A DNA stretch of 64,000 nucleotides from Ilyomonas sp965219515 (lineage in GTDB: Bacteria > Bacteroidota > Bacteroidia > Chitinophagales > Chitinophagaceae), in assembly GCA_965219515.1 (NCBI GenBank), contig OZ244776.1:4464001-4528000 (forward strand). The letters are read 5' to 3'. Shown here piece by piece: positions 26,708 through 35,600 of this stretch. Below the pieces are notes generated by a model. It was not told where the DNA came from. It did not search any database and worked only from the letters and a program-made list of their open reading frames with translations. The number at the start of each line of letters is the position of its first letter. Within the stretch, counting starts at the first letter, position 1. The position numbers and the translations under genes were made by a program.

Positions 26708-28210
26708 ATGCGACCCGCCATATTGCTGCTGCTGCTCGTTTGCGCGGGTTTGTCAGCCTATTGCCAGAACCCGCTGTTTTCACAAGCTGTTCAGGCAACC
26801 GGTCTGCCAGAGAAAGCCACCGACGGGGTGAAATCAGTTTCCAAGAAATCATTGCATTTTTTACAACAGAAGTACGAAAAGCTAAGCGCCTCTGTGGAAA
26901 AGCAGAGTCAGAAAATGCTCGTGCGGATGCGCAGGAAAGAAGCCAAACTCCAAAAACAGCTTGAACGCAAAGACAGCGCAGCGGCGCAGCAACTCTTTGC
27001 CGGTTCGGATGACAGGTATAAGCAACTGCAAGCAAAGCTTTCTGCCCCTTATGATTCCACCCAAAGCTTTCCGCTCACCGAATACCTGCCCGGTGTTGAC
27101 AGCCTGCAGACGGCACTGCGCTTTTTGAAGTCGGCAGGCGCGAACCTGCCGGCAGATAAACTACAGGAGATTACAAAAACCGGCAGTGAGTTACGGGGCT
27201 TGCAGAGCAGGCTGCAAAAGGCAAACGACATCGAAGCGTTTGTAAAGCAAAGAGAGCGGCAGCTGAAAGAGCAGATGCAAAGCAGCGGACTGGCAAAACA
27301 GCTAAAGAGCATTAACAGGGAAGCGTTTTATTACAGTCAGCGGGTAAGGGAATACAAAGAGATGCTCAGCAACAAAGAGAAGACGGAGCAAAAGCTGCTG
27401 GGTGCTGTGAGGGAATCGAAAGCTTTTCAGTCGTTCATGAAGCGGAACAGCTACTTAGCCCGGCTCTTTCCCGAGCCACAGAACTACGGCACGCCCGAAG
27501 CACTGGCGGGTTTGCAGACCAGAGCCGCGGTGCAGGGGCAGTTGCAGCAGCGGTTCGGCGCATTGGCTGCGTCAAGCCCTGAGACGTTGGGCGGAGGCAG
27601 CGGGGGAAACAGTTACCTGCAGCAGCAGATGCAGGCAGCCCAGCAACAACTAAGCGAATGGAAAGACAAGATGAGTAAGCTTGGCATCAGCGGCGGGGGC
27701 AGCGACATGACGATGCCGGACTTCAGACCCAACCCGCAGCATACCAAAAGCTTTCTGCAACGGATAGCGTACGGCATGAATGTGCAGAGCGAGAAGAGTC
27801 ATTCCATCCTGTCAGCCACCAGCGATATAGCGCTGACGGCAGGGTACCGGATCAGCGACAGAAGCACCATAGGCGTGGGGGCATCTTACCGGATGGGCTG
27901 GGGCAGGGAAGGCATCAGGCACATTACCCTTACAAACGAAGGCGTGGGACTGAGAAGCTATGCAGACATCAGGGCAAAGGGAAACATTTGGCTCAGTGGC
28001 GGCTACGAGATGAACTACATGCAATCGTTTCAGAAGTATCAACAACTAAAAGACCTCAGCGGCTGGCAGCGTAGCGGGCTTGTCGGGCTGACGAAGAAGT
28101 ACAAGGTGGGAAAGAAAGAAAACAACCTGCAACTGCTGTGGGACTTCCTTTCTTATAACCAAGTGCCAAAAACCCCTGCTATTAAGTTTAGGGTGGGGCT
28201 GGGATTATAA
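26708..28210 (+). CDS. Secreted coiled-coil protein with possible C-terminal barrel
   Basis: This 500-residue protein has a signal peptide (L-L-L-L-L-V-C-A-G-L-S-A-Y-C-Q). Residues of about 40-230 are Lys/Glu/Gln-rich helices (Q-K-Y-E-K-L-S-A-S-V-E-K-Q-S-Q-K-M) likely to form coiled coils. A Gly/Gln-rich linker at about residues 295-320 leads to a C-terminal portion with alternating hydrophobic patterns (I-A-L-T-A-G-Y-R-I-S-D-R-S-T-I-G-V-G) that end in F-R-V-G-L-G-L, as expected for an outer-membrane barrel edge. No known family was recognised. Its bases look GC-richer than its neighbours on both sides, which hints at acquisition. It ends 26 bp before the IS630 element. Confidence 0.7.
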   Translation: MRPAILLLLLVCAGLSAYCQNPLFSQAVQATGLPEKATDGVKSVSKKSLHFLQQKYEKLSASVEKQSQKMLVRMRRKEAKLQKQLERKDSAAAQQLFAGSDDRYKQLQAKLSAPYDSTQSFPLTEYLPGVDSLQTALRFLKSAGANLPADKLQEITKTGSELRGLQSRLQKANDIEAFVKQRERQLKEQMQSSGLAKQLKSINREAFYYSQRVREYKEMLSNKEKTEQKLLGAVRESKAFQSFMKRNSYLARLFPEPQNYGTPEALAGLQTRAAVQGQLQQRFGALAASSPETLGGGSGGNSYLQQQMQAAQQQLSEWKDKMSKLGISGGGSDMTMPDFRPNPQHTKSFLQRIAYGMNVQSEKSHSILSATSDIALTAGYRISDRSTIGVGASYRMGWGREGIRHITLTNEGVGLRSYADIRAKGNIWLSGGYEMNYMQSFQKYQQLKDLSGWQRSGLVGLTKKYKVGKKENNLQLLWDFLSYNQVPKTPAIKFRVGLGL

Positions 28211-28236
28211 AGAGAATTAACTGATATTAAAATATA

Positions 28237-28254
28237 AGTACCCTGTCAAAATTA
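28237..28254 (+). repeat. IS630 left terminal inverted repeat
   Basis: This 18-bp terminal repeat matches 29301-29318 perfectly in reverse complement. The TA target duplication lies just outside (28235-28236). Confidence 0.95.
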
Positions 28255-28258
28255 TCTA

Positions 28259-28756
28259 CTAATTAACTTTTTTAAAGTTGATGAATAAATTTTTACCGAT
28301 GGCATGTAAAATAAGCATCGTTGCATAGCAAAGTTGTTCATCGGTTTCATAGTCTTTGGTTTGTATCCATCTGGCTTTCATTTCTTTCCAAAGTCTTTCA
28401 ATAATATTTAAATGGGGTGAGTAAGGCGGCAGATAAAAAATAAATAATTGCCTTTTTGCCCATACTTTTTGCATGGCTTTCATTGCTTTTGACTGATGAA
28501 CTTTTGCATTGTCCAATACGATAACCGTGTGCTTTTTTATCTGATAAGAAAACTCATTTATTTTTTCGATGATAAAGTTGGTGGTAATGGTTTCGTAAGT
28601 AGTCGCATGCTCAAACTGATTCTCTCTTGTTATGATTCCAAAACAATTGATACGCTTGCCTATAGCTGACTTTATACTAATGTTTTCATCTGTAAACTGC
28701 CAGCCATAAGGCACATAGCCTTCTTCTGATATTTGTACCTCATCGCCATAATACAA
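28259..28756 (-). CDS. IS630 transposase, DDE catalytic part (orfB)
   Basis: This is the catalytic half of the transposase. It shows Y-G-D-E-V-Q (first D), V-I-V-L-D-N-A-K-V-H (second D) and S-P-H-L-N-I-I-E-R-L-W-K (the E of the DDE triad). The ATG at 28756 is inside the domain. The true reading continues upstream without a stop to the slippery site at 28882-28891, giving F-F-K-S-H-H-C-R-Y-K-R-I-R-K-R-P-K-G-G before it. So the natural product is an orfA-orfB fusion of about 338 residues, and this part alone is probably not translated. Confidence 0.88.
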   Translation of the reverse strand: MYYGDEVQISEEGYVPYGWQFTDENISIKSAIGKRINCFGIITRENQFEHATTYETITTNFIIEKINEFSYQIKKHTVIVLDNAKVHQSKAMKAMQKVWAKRQLFIFYLPPYSPHLNIIERLWKEMKARWIQTKDYETDEQLCYATMLILHAIGKNLFINFKKVN

Positions 28757-28854
28757 ATCAATTTCTGACTTGCCATAACGTTGTTCTAATAACTGAAGTT
28801 CCTGTAGTTTATAGTCATAAAATTCTTTATCACATCCGCCTTTAGGTCGTTTTC

Positions 28855-29274
28855 TTATTCGCTTGTAACGGCAGTGATGACTTTTAAAAAACGCGTCAGC
28901 GTTTCGTTACTCATCTTTTTGCCTGTATTTTCTTCAACAATCTGACGGGCTTGTGATAATCGTTGCCGCTCTTGTTCTATGGCTGCTCTTACTATACTTA
29001 CATGTTCTTCTGCCAATATCGGTTTTCTGCCCTGTCCTGGCTTTGTGCGTAACCCTGTTATGCCATTGCTGTCATAACGGTTCAGCCAATTATAAACACT
29101 TGCCACATTGCTGCTTAAAATAACAGCAATGTCTTTAGTCGTGTAGCTTTCTGACTTTAATAAAACCATTTTGCAGCGCTGACGAAAACTGTGGTTTGAT
29201 TCCGTTTTATACAGATGTTCCAACGCTTGCTTAGCTTCTTTGCTTAGTACTATTTCTTTGATTTTTCTTGACAC
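28855..29274 (-). CDS. IS630 transposase, N-terminal HTH part (orfA)
   Basis: The 139 residues hold a winged-helix/HTH DNA-binding region (Y-T-T-K-D-I-A-V-I-L-S-S-N-V-A-S-V-Y-N-W-L-N-R-Y) followed by G-L-R-T-K-P-G-Q-G-R-K-P and a second helical unit (E-N-T-G-K-K-M-S-N-E-T-L-T-R-F-L). In zero frame it terminates just after a slippery run at 28882-28891. The catalytic domain lies in the -1 frame. This is the usual IS630 organisation when expressed by programmed frameshifting. Confidence 0.9.
   Translation of the reverse strand: MSRKIKEIVLSKEAKQALEHLYKTESNHSFRQRCKMVLLKSESYTTKDIAVILSSNVASVYNWLNRYDSNGITGLRTKPGQGRKPILAEEHVSIVRAAIEQERQRLSQARQIVEENTGKKMSNETLTRFLKVITAVTSE
28882..28891 (-). other. -1 ribosomal frameshift slippery site (TTTTTTAAAA)
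   Basis: On the minus strand the zero-frame codons CGT-TTT-TTA-AAA contain the heptamer T-TTT-TTA, a canonical -1 slippery site. After slipping one base, the frame becomes TTT-TTT-AAA-AGT and reads directly into the catalytic DDE domain. Zero-frame translation would end 10 codons later. Confidence 0.85.
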
Positions 29275-29300
29275 ACTGTTTTAACGTCTTTAATTCTATT

Positions 29301-29318
29301 TAATTTTGACAGGGTACT
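29301..29318 (-). repeat. IS630 right terminal inverted repeat
   Basis: This 18-bp terminal repeat is the perfect inverse of 28237-28254. TA follows at 29319-29320. Confidence 0.95.
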
Positions 29319-29378
29319 TACCGTCATATATATGGAGATTTTGGTCATGTAGTAATACAGTATATTGAATTGCACAAC

Positions 29379-30200
29379 ATGGAAATGTATCTCATAACCG
29401 GGGAAATAAAAATGGATTTTTTATACCAGCTAACTTTTTCTTCTTCAGTATTTATAATATTGATTCTATTGGAAGGGTCAACGGAAATAACAGCGGAGAA
29501 CGTAAAGCATACTTTCAATAAGCCAAACAGCGTTTGCTGTTTCTTTTTGTCGGGGCAGTATCTTTCAGTAACTCATACAAAGAACCAGGAACTGAAAGGA
29601 ATGATTTTTCTTTATCTAACAGAGATGATTTTATCAATACTTTTTTTCTACCCGTTGTTAGGCGATATAAGAGAATCTGTTGAAAAGAAAAAACAAATTA
29701 TATCGGAGGCAAACCCAGTTACAGCAGTAACAATGGAAAAGCTTTACCAAATCACTCACACACCTTTTCTCCCATCAATGGAAGAATTCTATCATCGCAC
29801 GATCACTGGGATTGCGCAACTTTTATTTTCAGAACTATCTGAGAAACCGTCCGACACATCTCTCAGGATGTATGATATTTCAGGTATTCACCGAGCCATG
29901 GATTATGTTAACGAGCATCTTTCTGCACGTATAACCATTAATCAAATTGCAAGAAAAGCAGGCATTAACGAGCTAAAATTAAAATCGGGATTTAAAGAAA
30001 TTTATGGAATGGGGGTACACGCTTATATAATACACCAGAGACTTGAAGCTGCAAGAAAAGCATTAGAGCTTACCAGATTGCCATTAAAGCAAATTAGTAT
30101 TCAGGCATGTTATAAAAGTCTGAGTAATTTTTGTACGGCTTTCAAAAAGCAATTCGGAGAAACACCAGGTCAGATCCGGAACCTGAAGCGAAAGCCCTGA
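29379..30200 (+). CDS. AraC-family regulator, 5' end disrupted by IS630
   Basis: This transcription regulator has a C-terminal AraC-type double HTH (I-N-Q-I-A-R-K-A-G-I-N-E-L-K-L-K-S-G-F-K-E-I-Y-G, then L-P-L-K-Q-I-S-I-Q-A-C-Y-K-S-L-S-N-F-C-T-A-F-K-K-Q-F-G-E-T-P). The N-terminal part looks like a cupin-like ligand domain of the PchR/AraC kind. The frame is open upstream of this ATG for about 20 codons (I-Y-G-D-F-G-H-V-V-I-Q-Y-I-E-L) into the IS630 end, and those residues look protein-coding. This suggests the original N-terminus was longer and was cut off by the insertion or an earlier rearrangement. The ATG at 29379 is the first start after the IS. Activity of the shortened protein is uncertain. 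It probably regulated the MauE/SusCD cluster that follows. Confidence 0.8.
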   Translation: MEMYLITGEIKMDFLYQLTFSSSVFIILILLEGSTEITAENVKHTFNKPNSVCCFFLSGQYLSVTHTKNQELKGMIFLYLTEMILSILFFYPLLGDIRESVEKKKQIISEANPVTAVTMEKLYQITHTPFLPSMEEFYHRTITGIAQLLFSELSEKPSDTSLRMYDISGIHRAMDYVNEHLSARITINQIARKAGINELKLKSGFKEIYGMGVHAYIIHQRLEAARKALELTRLPLKQISIQACYKSLSNFCTAFKKQFGETPGQIRNLKRKP

Positions 30201-30272
30201 ATGAGGCAAAAAAGTTCTTTTTGCATAATAAATCGGAATAAGATCAAAAAGATTACAGAATAGCTTGCAGTC

Positions 30273-30788
30273 ATGAAAGGAATTAATAATCACATCAGGA
30301 CATCATCATTTACAAACTATAAAAGCGGGATTTTTTTCAGAACATCTGTTATGGTAATACGGGTAGTTATCCTATTTCTTTTTACTTATACCCTTGTTAA
30401 TAAATTGTTTGATGTAAGGCTTTTTGTGGCAAGTATGCAATTGCAGCCATTTCCCATGCTGGTGTCCCGCATTCTCATTTGGGTGGTTCCTTTAGCAGAG
30501 GGAATGATCAGCCTATTGCTCTTATTCGATAAAACTACCAAAATTGCATTTTGGCTTGCCTTTGTTGTCTTGAGTGCTTTTACAATCTATGTCAGCTTCG
30601 TTGTATTTGGATTTTATCATAAAATTCCCTGCCCTTGCGGAGGCATTATATCCGGATTAAGCTGGACAGGACATCTGTTATTCAATCTACTTTTTCTTAC
30701 AATCACTGCGATAGGCTTAATGATGTATCACGGGATAAATACATCCAAAAAATATTGCGCAATCAGGAGAAGCCGAACACCTGTATAA
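30273..30788 (+). CDS. MauE/DoxX-like membrane protein
   Basis: This 171-residue integral membrane protein has four hydrophobic segments (I-L-F-L-F-T-Y-T-L-V, then I-L-I-W-V-V-P-L-A-E-G-M-I-S-L-L-L-L-F, then F-W-L-A-F-V-V-L-S-A-F-T-I-Y-V, and L-L-F-N-L-L-F-L-T-I-T-A). A K-I-P-C-P-C-G-G motif lies between the third and fourth. The size, topology and C-P-C-G-G motif fit the MauE/DoxX-like family, whose members help make periplasmic disulphides or support redox maturation. It sits just before a small Cys-containing secreted peptide, and a TlpA-type redoxin is nearby, which suggests a disulphide-related role. Confidence 0.85.
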   Translation: MKGINNHIRTSSFTNYKSGIFFRTSVMVIRVVILFLFTYTLVNKLFDVRLFVASMQLQPFPMLVSRILIWVVPLAEGMISLLLLFDKTTKIAFWLAFVVLSAFTIYVSFVVFGFYHKIPCPCGGIISGLSWTGHLLFNLLFLTITAIGLMMYHGINTSKKYCAIRRSRTPV

Positions 30789-30852
30789 AAAAGTAGGCAG
30801 TATTTATTAAAATAAAGTTTTACCGGCTTTAAGAATATAAACCGGATTACAA

Positions 30853-31164
30853 ATGAAACAAGTAAGTAAATGGATGGTAATGGTCATGCTGATCGCTGTC
30901 ATGGCTGCCTTTGCCTTTCGCCCTGCCGAATCGAAACTGGCTGGAGTCAAAGCGGCTTATAGCTGGTACCTGTTGAAAGCAAGCGGTAACCAGAACAGTG
31001 CCGCCGACTACATGAAGTTGTCAGCACAACCTACCTGCCCCGGCGGGGCTAATGTCTGTGCGGTTTATGCGCAGGACAACGGTGCGAGTCATCCGGCGGG
31101 TATCCCGGCATCAGGACCGGTAACGCCCAACTCCTTCATTCAGACAGTGACAAAAAGAAACTAA
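30853..31164 (+). CDS. Small secreted Cys-containing peptide
   Basis: This 103-residue product has an N-terminal signal peptide (M-V-M-L-I-A-V-M-A-A-F-A-F-R-P-A). The mature part of about 80 residues contains two cysteines in C-P-G-G-A-N-V-C, which could form a disulphide or a modified peptide core. It follows the MauE-like gene by 64 bp and is ended by a terminator. Small exported peptides next to MauE-like proteins, SusC/SusD and TlpA redoxins recur in Chitinophaga and Pedobacter relatives, as far as I recall. It may belong to the DUF6520-like group, but I could not confirm this. Confidence 0.7.
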   Translation: MKQVSKWMVMVMLIAVMAAFAFRPAESKLAGVKAAYSWYLLKASGNQNSAADYMKLSAQPTCPGGANVCAVYAQDNGASHPAGIPASGPVTPNSFIQTVTKRN

Positions 31165-31180
31165 CTGAAGCAAAGGACCA

Positions 31181-31220
31181 AGAGACTGTCTCACATGTTT
31201 TGAGACAGCCTCTTTTATTT
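31181..31220 (+). terminator. Rho-independent terminator of the MauE/peptide unit
   Basis: The stem GAGACTGTCTCA/TGAGACAGCCTC (one G-U pair) is followed by TTTTATTTT. It lies about 17 bp after the peptide stop codon. Confidence 0.85.
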
Positions 31221-31264
31221 TCAGTCTTAAAAGTTATCTGAGGTTGGTTGTACTTATTATCTTG

Positions 31265-32617
31265 CTATCTTGGATTTTGAGGCATACCAGTGAGTTCTAT
31301 TACTGTTCTGGGTAGTGGCAAAGCATATCGCGGATCATTGGAAGGTAGCGTAATTTTAATGCCGTTGATAAACCGGGTAAGGGTCACAGCATAGCGACTT
31401 TCCTTATTCAACCGCTTAACGTCCATCCACCGCAGGTCTCTCATCAGCAGTTCTTTGCGTCTTTCCTTTAGAATTATATCAAGCAGTTCTACCGCATTGT
31501 TCATAGCAAACGGTTGATAGGTGCCTGTTCTGTATCGGTTTAACAAAAGTATATTTAAGTCAGCCAGCGCTTCCGTTACATTCCCTGTTCTTGCATAGCA
31601 TTCTGCCCGCATCAGGTAGGCCTCATCAGTAGCAATACCCGTAAATACGCCATAGCCACCAACGTAGGTTCCGCGGAAAGCGTGGCTGCCATCATCATTG
31701 GCTCTGAAAAAAAGTATTTTTCGTAAGTCATTATCATCATAAGAATCATACAGGCTGGTATCTATTTTTGCAGTATATTCATCAATGGTAGCCCCATAAC
31801 CGCTGCTGAGCAAAACCGTCTCTGCATTTAGCTGCTCAAAAGGATAAACCGCATTGGAATCAATCGCATTGTAATTCAGCAATGTATGGTACAGCTGCAG
31901 GCTACTGTTGGCATACCTGCCTGCATCTGCATAATTTCCCATCGCAAGGTAAGTTCTTGCCAGCAGTGCATATGCCGCAGGCTTGCCGGGTCTCGTTCTA
32001 AACAAAGGCGTAACAGGCAATAGGGGCATTGCTGTAGTCAGATCAGATATCACTCTGTCATAAGTTTCCTGTACACTGGCGCGTTGTGACACTTCATTAA
32101 AATCACTATGCAGCCGCAACGGGATGCCCAAGCCGGTAGCCGCAGTAGCGGAATCATAGGCTAACGCCCACGTATAAGCTACCTTCAGAAAAGCATTTGC
32201 CCGGTAATAAAGGGCTGATCCTTCCACGTTATCCCATGCCGCCGCATTTTCCGTAGTTCGTGCTACTCCGCTAAGCGTTTCCAGTGCCACGTTACAGGGG
32301 TATGCCTGATCATAGCCTATTTCCCAGTCGCTGGGGTAGAGGTTCAGTGAAATCTCGTCACCCCAGTTATAAAGGTTTTTGTAAGCCTGGCTGTACAACG
32401 CGTTATAGCTTTCATCGCTCAGGTAGTAATTATCAGCGCTCGCTTCCCCGGCTGTGGGCGCTTCTATGTTCATCAGGTAGCTGTTGTCAAGCAGCGCCTG
32501 CGCATCTTTTAAGGTTCGTGGTATCACCAAACTTTTATCCGGCTTGGCATCTAAATATTTTTTACAACCCGTTCCAGTGAAGGCAATTAGTGAAAGAAGA
32601 AACAAAATTGTTCTCAT
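31265..32617 (-). CDS. SusD/RagB-family surface lipoprotein
   Basis: This 450-residue lipoprotein has a signal peptide ending T-G-T-G-C-K-K. Its early K-Y-L-D-A-K-P-D-K-S-L-V-I-P-R-T-L-K-D and E-I-S-L-N-L-Y-P-S-D-W are the SusD start pattern. TPR-like helices follow (A-K-T-Y-L-A-M-G-N-Y-A-D-A-G-R-Y-A kind), with late I-I-L-K-E-R-R-K-E-L-L-M-R-D-L-R-W-M-D-V-K-R-L-N. SusD proteins cap the matching SusC transporter. It starts 13 bp after the SusC stop, and both lie on the minus strand, so they are co-transcribed in the order SusC then SusD. The ligand is unknown. Confidence 0.94.
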   Translation of the reverse strand: MRTILFLLSLIAFTGTGCKKYLDAKPDKSLVIPRTLKDAQALLDNSYLMNIEAPTAGEASADNYYLSDESYNALYSQAYKNLYNWGDEISLNLYPSDWEIGYDQAYPCNVALETLSGVARTTENAAAWDNVEGSALYYRANAFLKVAYTWALAYDSATAATGLGIPLRLHSDFNEVSQRASVQETYDRVISDLTTAMPLLPVTPLFRTRPGKPAAYALLARTYLAMGNYADAGRYANSSLQLYHTLLNYNAIDSNAVYPFEQLNAETVLLSSGYGATIDEYTAKIDTSLYDSYDDNDLRKILFFRANDDGSHAFRGTYVGGYGVFTGIATDEAYLMRAECYARTGNVTEALADLNILLLNRYRTGTYQPFAMNNAVELLDIILKERRKELLMRDLRWMDVKRLNKESRYAVTLTRFINGIKITLPSNDPRYALPLPRTVIELTGMPQNPR

Positions 32618-32630
32618 AAATAAAATGGGT

Positions 32631-35600
32631 TTAGAAATTCAAGGTAATGCCGAAAGTGATATTGGTGGCTGGCGGCAGGCTGTTCGGATAGTCAGGGTCA
32701 ATCTTTCCTTTGTTAGCCTTCCATAGGATACCCAGGTTGCTTCCGTACACATACACATGCACGTTCTCAAACGGCAGCCTTTTCCATACCTGTTTGGTAA
32801 GCAAATAATCCAGGTTCACAAATTGCAGGCGCACATTATCCGCTTTCCTTACCAGTGCTTCCGAATACTGATAAAACCTATCCCTGAGATTGTTTACGGG
32901 ATAAACGACGGAAGGTACATTGGTATGCACTTCGTCGCCGGGCTGCTGCCAGCGGTCAGCATAATCGGAATTGCCGTTCCAACCGTAAAAAAGAGATGTG
33001 TAATTAATAGATGTTTTCCTGAAATAATAACCGAGCCGGTAGCCGATGTTTGCCGTTAGTGTAAAGCTTCTGAAGGTCACGCTGTTTAGAACAGAGCCAT
33101 ATACCGGCGGAGCAGACGGTCCCGAATACACAAGATCGGCGATGTGAGTGCTGTCGCTGGTTATGGCTAAGTAATCCGTGCTTGGCTTGCCGGAAAGGTA
33201 TCCCTGCGGATCACCGTTCGCATTCAGTCCGCCCCACCGGTAGCTAAGAATCGAATATACCGCCTTGCCTGGAATCGGCGTAAGAGAAGGTGATCCAACA
33301 TAATAATCCCCGATATCAGCATACACAAAATAGTCTTTTACTTTGCTCAGGTTGTAATTGAACAGGAGGTTCATCTTCCAAACAACTGCTTTGCTAACGG
33401 GACGCAATTGCAGGTCAGCCTCCAGCCCGTGACCCCGCATCGAAGCCACATTGGTGGTAAGGTAAGGTCGCTGCAGACCGGTTGTAATGTCCACTGGTTG
33501 CGGGCCGAATAAGTCCAGCCCGTTCTTGAGATAATAATCAATACTTCCGGACAGCCAGTCTTTGCGGGTGCCAAAGTCAACGCCAGCGTTCACAGTTTTC
33601 GTGCGTTCCCATGTCAGCTTGGGGTTGGCGATCTGGCTGATGTTTCCATAGGTCAGGTGCGTAAAATTAGCGTCGGTAATGTAGCCCATGGTCGTTACAG
33701 CCGAACGTGAAGGATCAACTGTACCGCTAAATCCGTATGTTAGCCTTCCCTTCAGATAAGGTAACCAGGCTAAATGGTAGAATGGCTCTTTGGAAACATC
33801 ATAAGCCATCCCGGCGCTGTATAGTGGTACGCCCTTCTGGTTGCTCTCCACACCAAACAGGTTGGAGGCATCCTTTCGTACACTTCCCGACAAAGTGTAG
33901 CAGTTGCGGAAGGTATAGGAAGCATTTGTGTAACCTGATACAAAGCGGTTCAATGTAGCGTTAAACGCGGTATTGTCTTGTATTGAATTCACATAACCGC
34001 TGTTGTACTGCGTGTAAAAGCCCGTATAGTCCACTGGTGCAAAAGTCAGGATAGCGTTATCATAGCCGTATGTACGGAAGCGGTTGCTGCTTCCCCTACT
34101 CTCACGCACTTCCCAGCCTGCCAGCGCGGTTACAGAGTGACTGCCCCACTTCCTGTTGAAGTTGAGCATGCCCCTGATATTGTTAATTTTGGTACTTGCC
34201 TGTTTCAGGTCTGAGATGCCGCCGCGTGGTATGGGATAGCTGATGCTGCCGTCATCGTTATTGATCTGGGTAAACAGGTTCACTAAGTTTCGCGCGAAGT
34301 AGCTTTGTGCATCGTGCAATTCAGGGTTGCTTTGTGTTTCTTTTTCGTAGTTATAATTTACAGACACATCCAGTCCTCTTGCTACACTGTAGCTCACGCC
34401 AATGTTTGCCAGCAGGTCTGTGGTCAGCAGGCGACTGGTCGAATGCCGATAATCTGTCAGCGGGTAGTAGTGCCAGTCTAAAAGGCGTCCTCTACCCGCA
34501 GTGTCAACAAACGTTTCCCTATAGTCTTTGATCAGCGACAGCGCGTTGCCAGTTCCGTCGACAAATTGCGCATAAGGATAGAGCCCGTTTCCCATTATCG
34601 TAGTAATATCCCCATAGCCTGGCTTGCCCGATGCCGACCTGGTGTCTGTATAATTCAACGCCACGGTTAGTTGTAGCCCCGTAACGGGTTTATAAACGCT
34701 CTGCGTACGCATTGTAAAGCGGTGATAGACGGCACCTAACTGGCTGGTATTATCATCGTAACCTACTGACAGGTAATAGTTTGCTGCATTACCCCCGCCG
34801 CTCAGGTTTACCGCATACTGCCTGTTCACGCCCTTTTGGTAAAAATATTTCCCAAAGTTATTTCTTACATCTGCCGTTCGCAGTTTGGCAATGGCAGCAT
34901 CTGCTGCTTCCGGGCTGATCGTTCCATCCCGCTTTGCTATCAGAAGTTCCACCGCCGGTGATAATGCCGCTTTGTCATCAGAATTCTCATAATAAAACCC
35001 GTTGTTAAAAAGCAGCGTTTCTACATCTATAAAATCGGACGACGACATCTGCGGCAGGTAAAACAAATCCGGCTTGCCCATAACGGTGGTATTGGCAGTG
35101 GCAGATACCTTCATGTGCCCATTTGGACTGCCTTTTTTCGTAGTAATCACAATCACTCCATTGCCTGCCCGCGTGCCCCAGATGCTTGCCGCCGCCGCAT
35201 CTTTCAGCAGCGTGATGCTTGCCACATCATTTGGATTGATGTTCCCGATATCTCCTTCATAGGGGAAATTGTCCACCACGATGAGTGGTTGCTTCGGCCC
35301 TTCAAACGAAGAAATACCCCGTATCGTTAGTGCCGGTCGGTTCGGGTTGTTCTCCAACAGCAACCCGCTCGCTACGCCTTGTAACCGGTTAATGATGTTC
35401 GGTCCAGCCTGAAGGGACAGCGTTGCACTGTCCACTTTTGTAAAAGAGCCGGTTGCCCGTTCTTTTGGTAGCGTCTGGTAGCCTGTAGATACGACCACGT
35501 CCTGCAACATTGCTGCTGCTTCTGCCAGTACAATTTCGCCGCCGGCAGCAAAATTGGCTAATAGTAACCTGGTGTATTTATACCCTTCATGCTTTGCCAG

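Larger units (their letters stand above)
28237..29318 (-). mobile_element. Complete IS630-family insertion sequence
   Basis: The element runs from 28237 to 29318 (1082 bp). It is bounded by perfect 18-bp inverted repeats (AGTACCCTGTCAAAATTA on the left, reverse complement at 29301-29318) and flanked by a TA dinucleotide on each side (28235-28236 and 29319-29320), as IS630/Tc1-mariner elements target TA. It encodes a two-frame transposase on the minus strand. The perfect ends suggest it is young and possibly active. It is inserted between the coiled-coil gene and the AraC-type regulator. Confidence 0.95.

Noticed and set aside
28259..28756. IS630 transposase broken by mutation
   Set aside because: A canonical slippery heptamer at the exact frame junction and perfect terminal repeats favour programmed frameshifting over decay.
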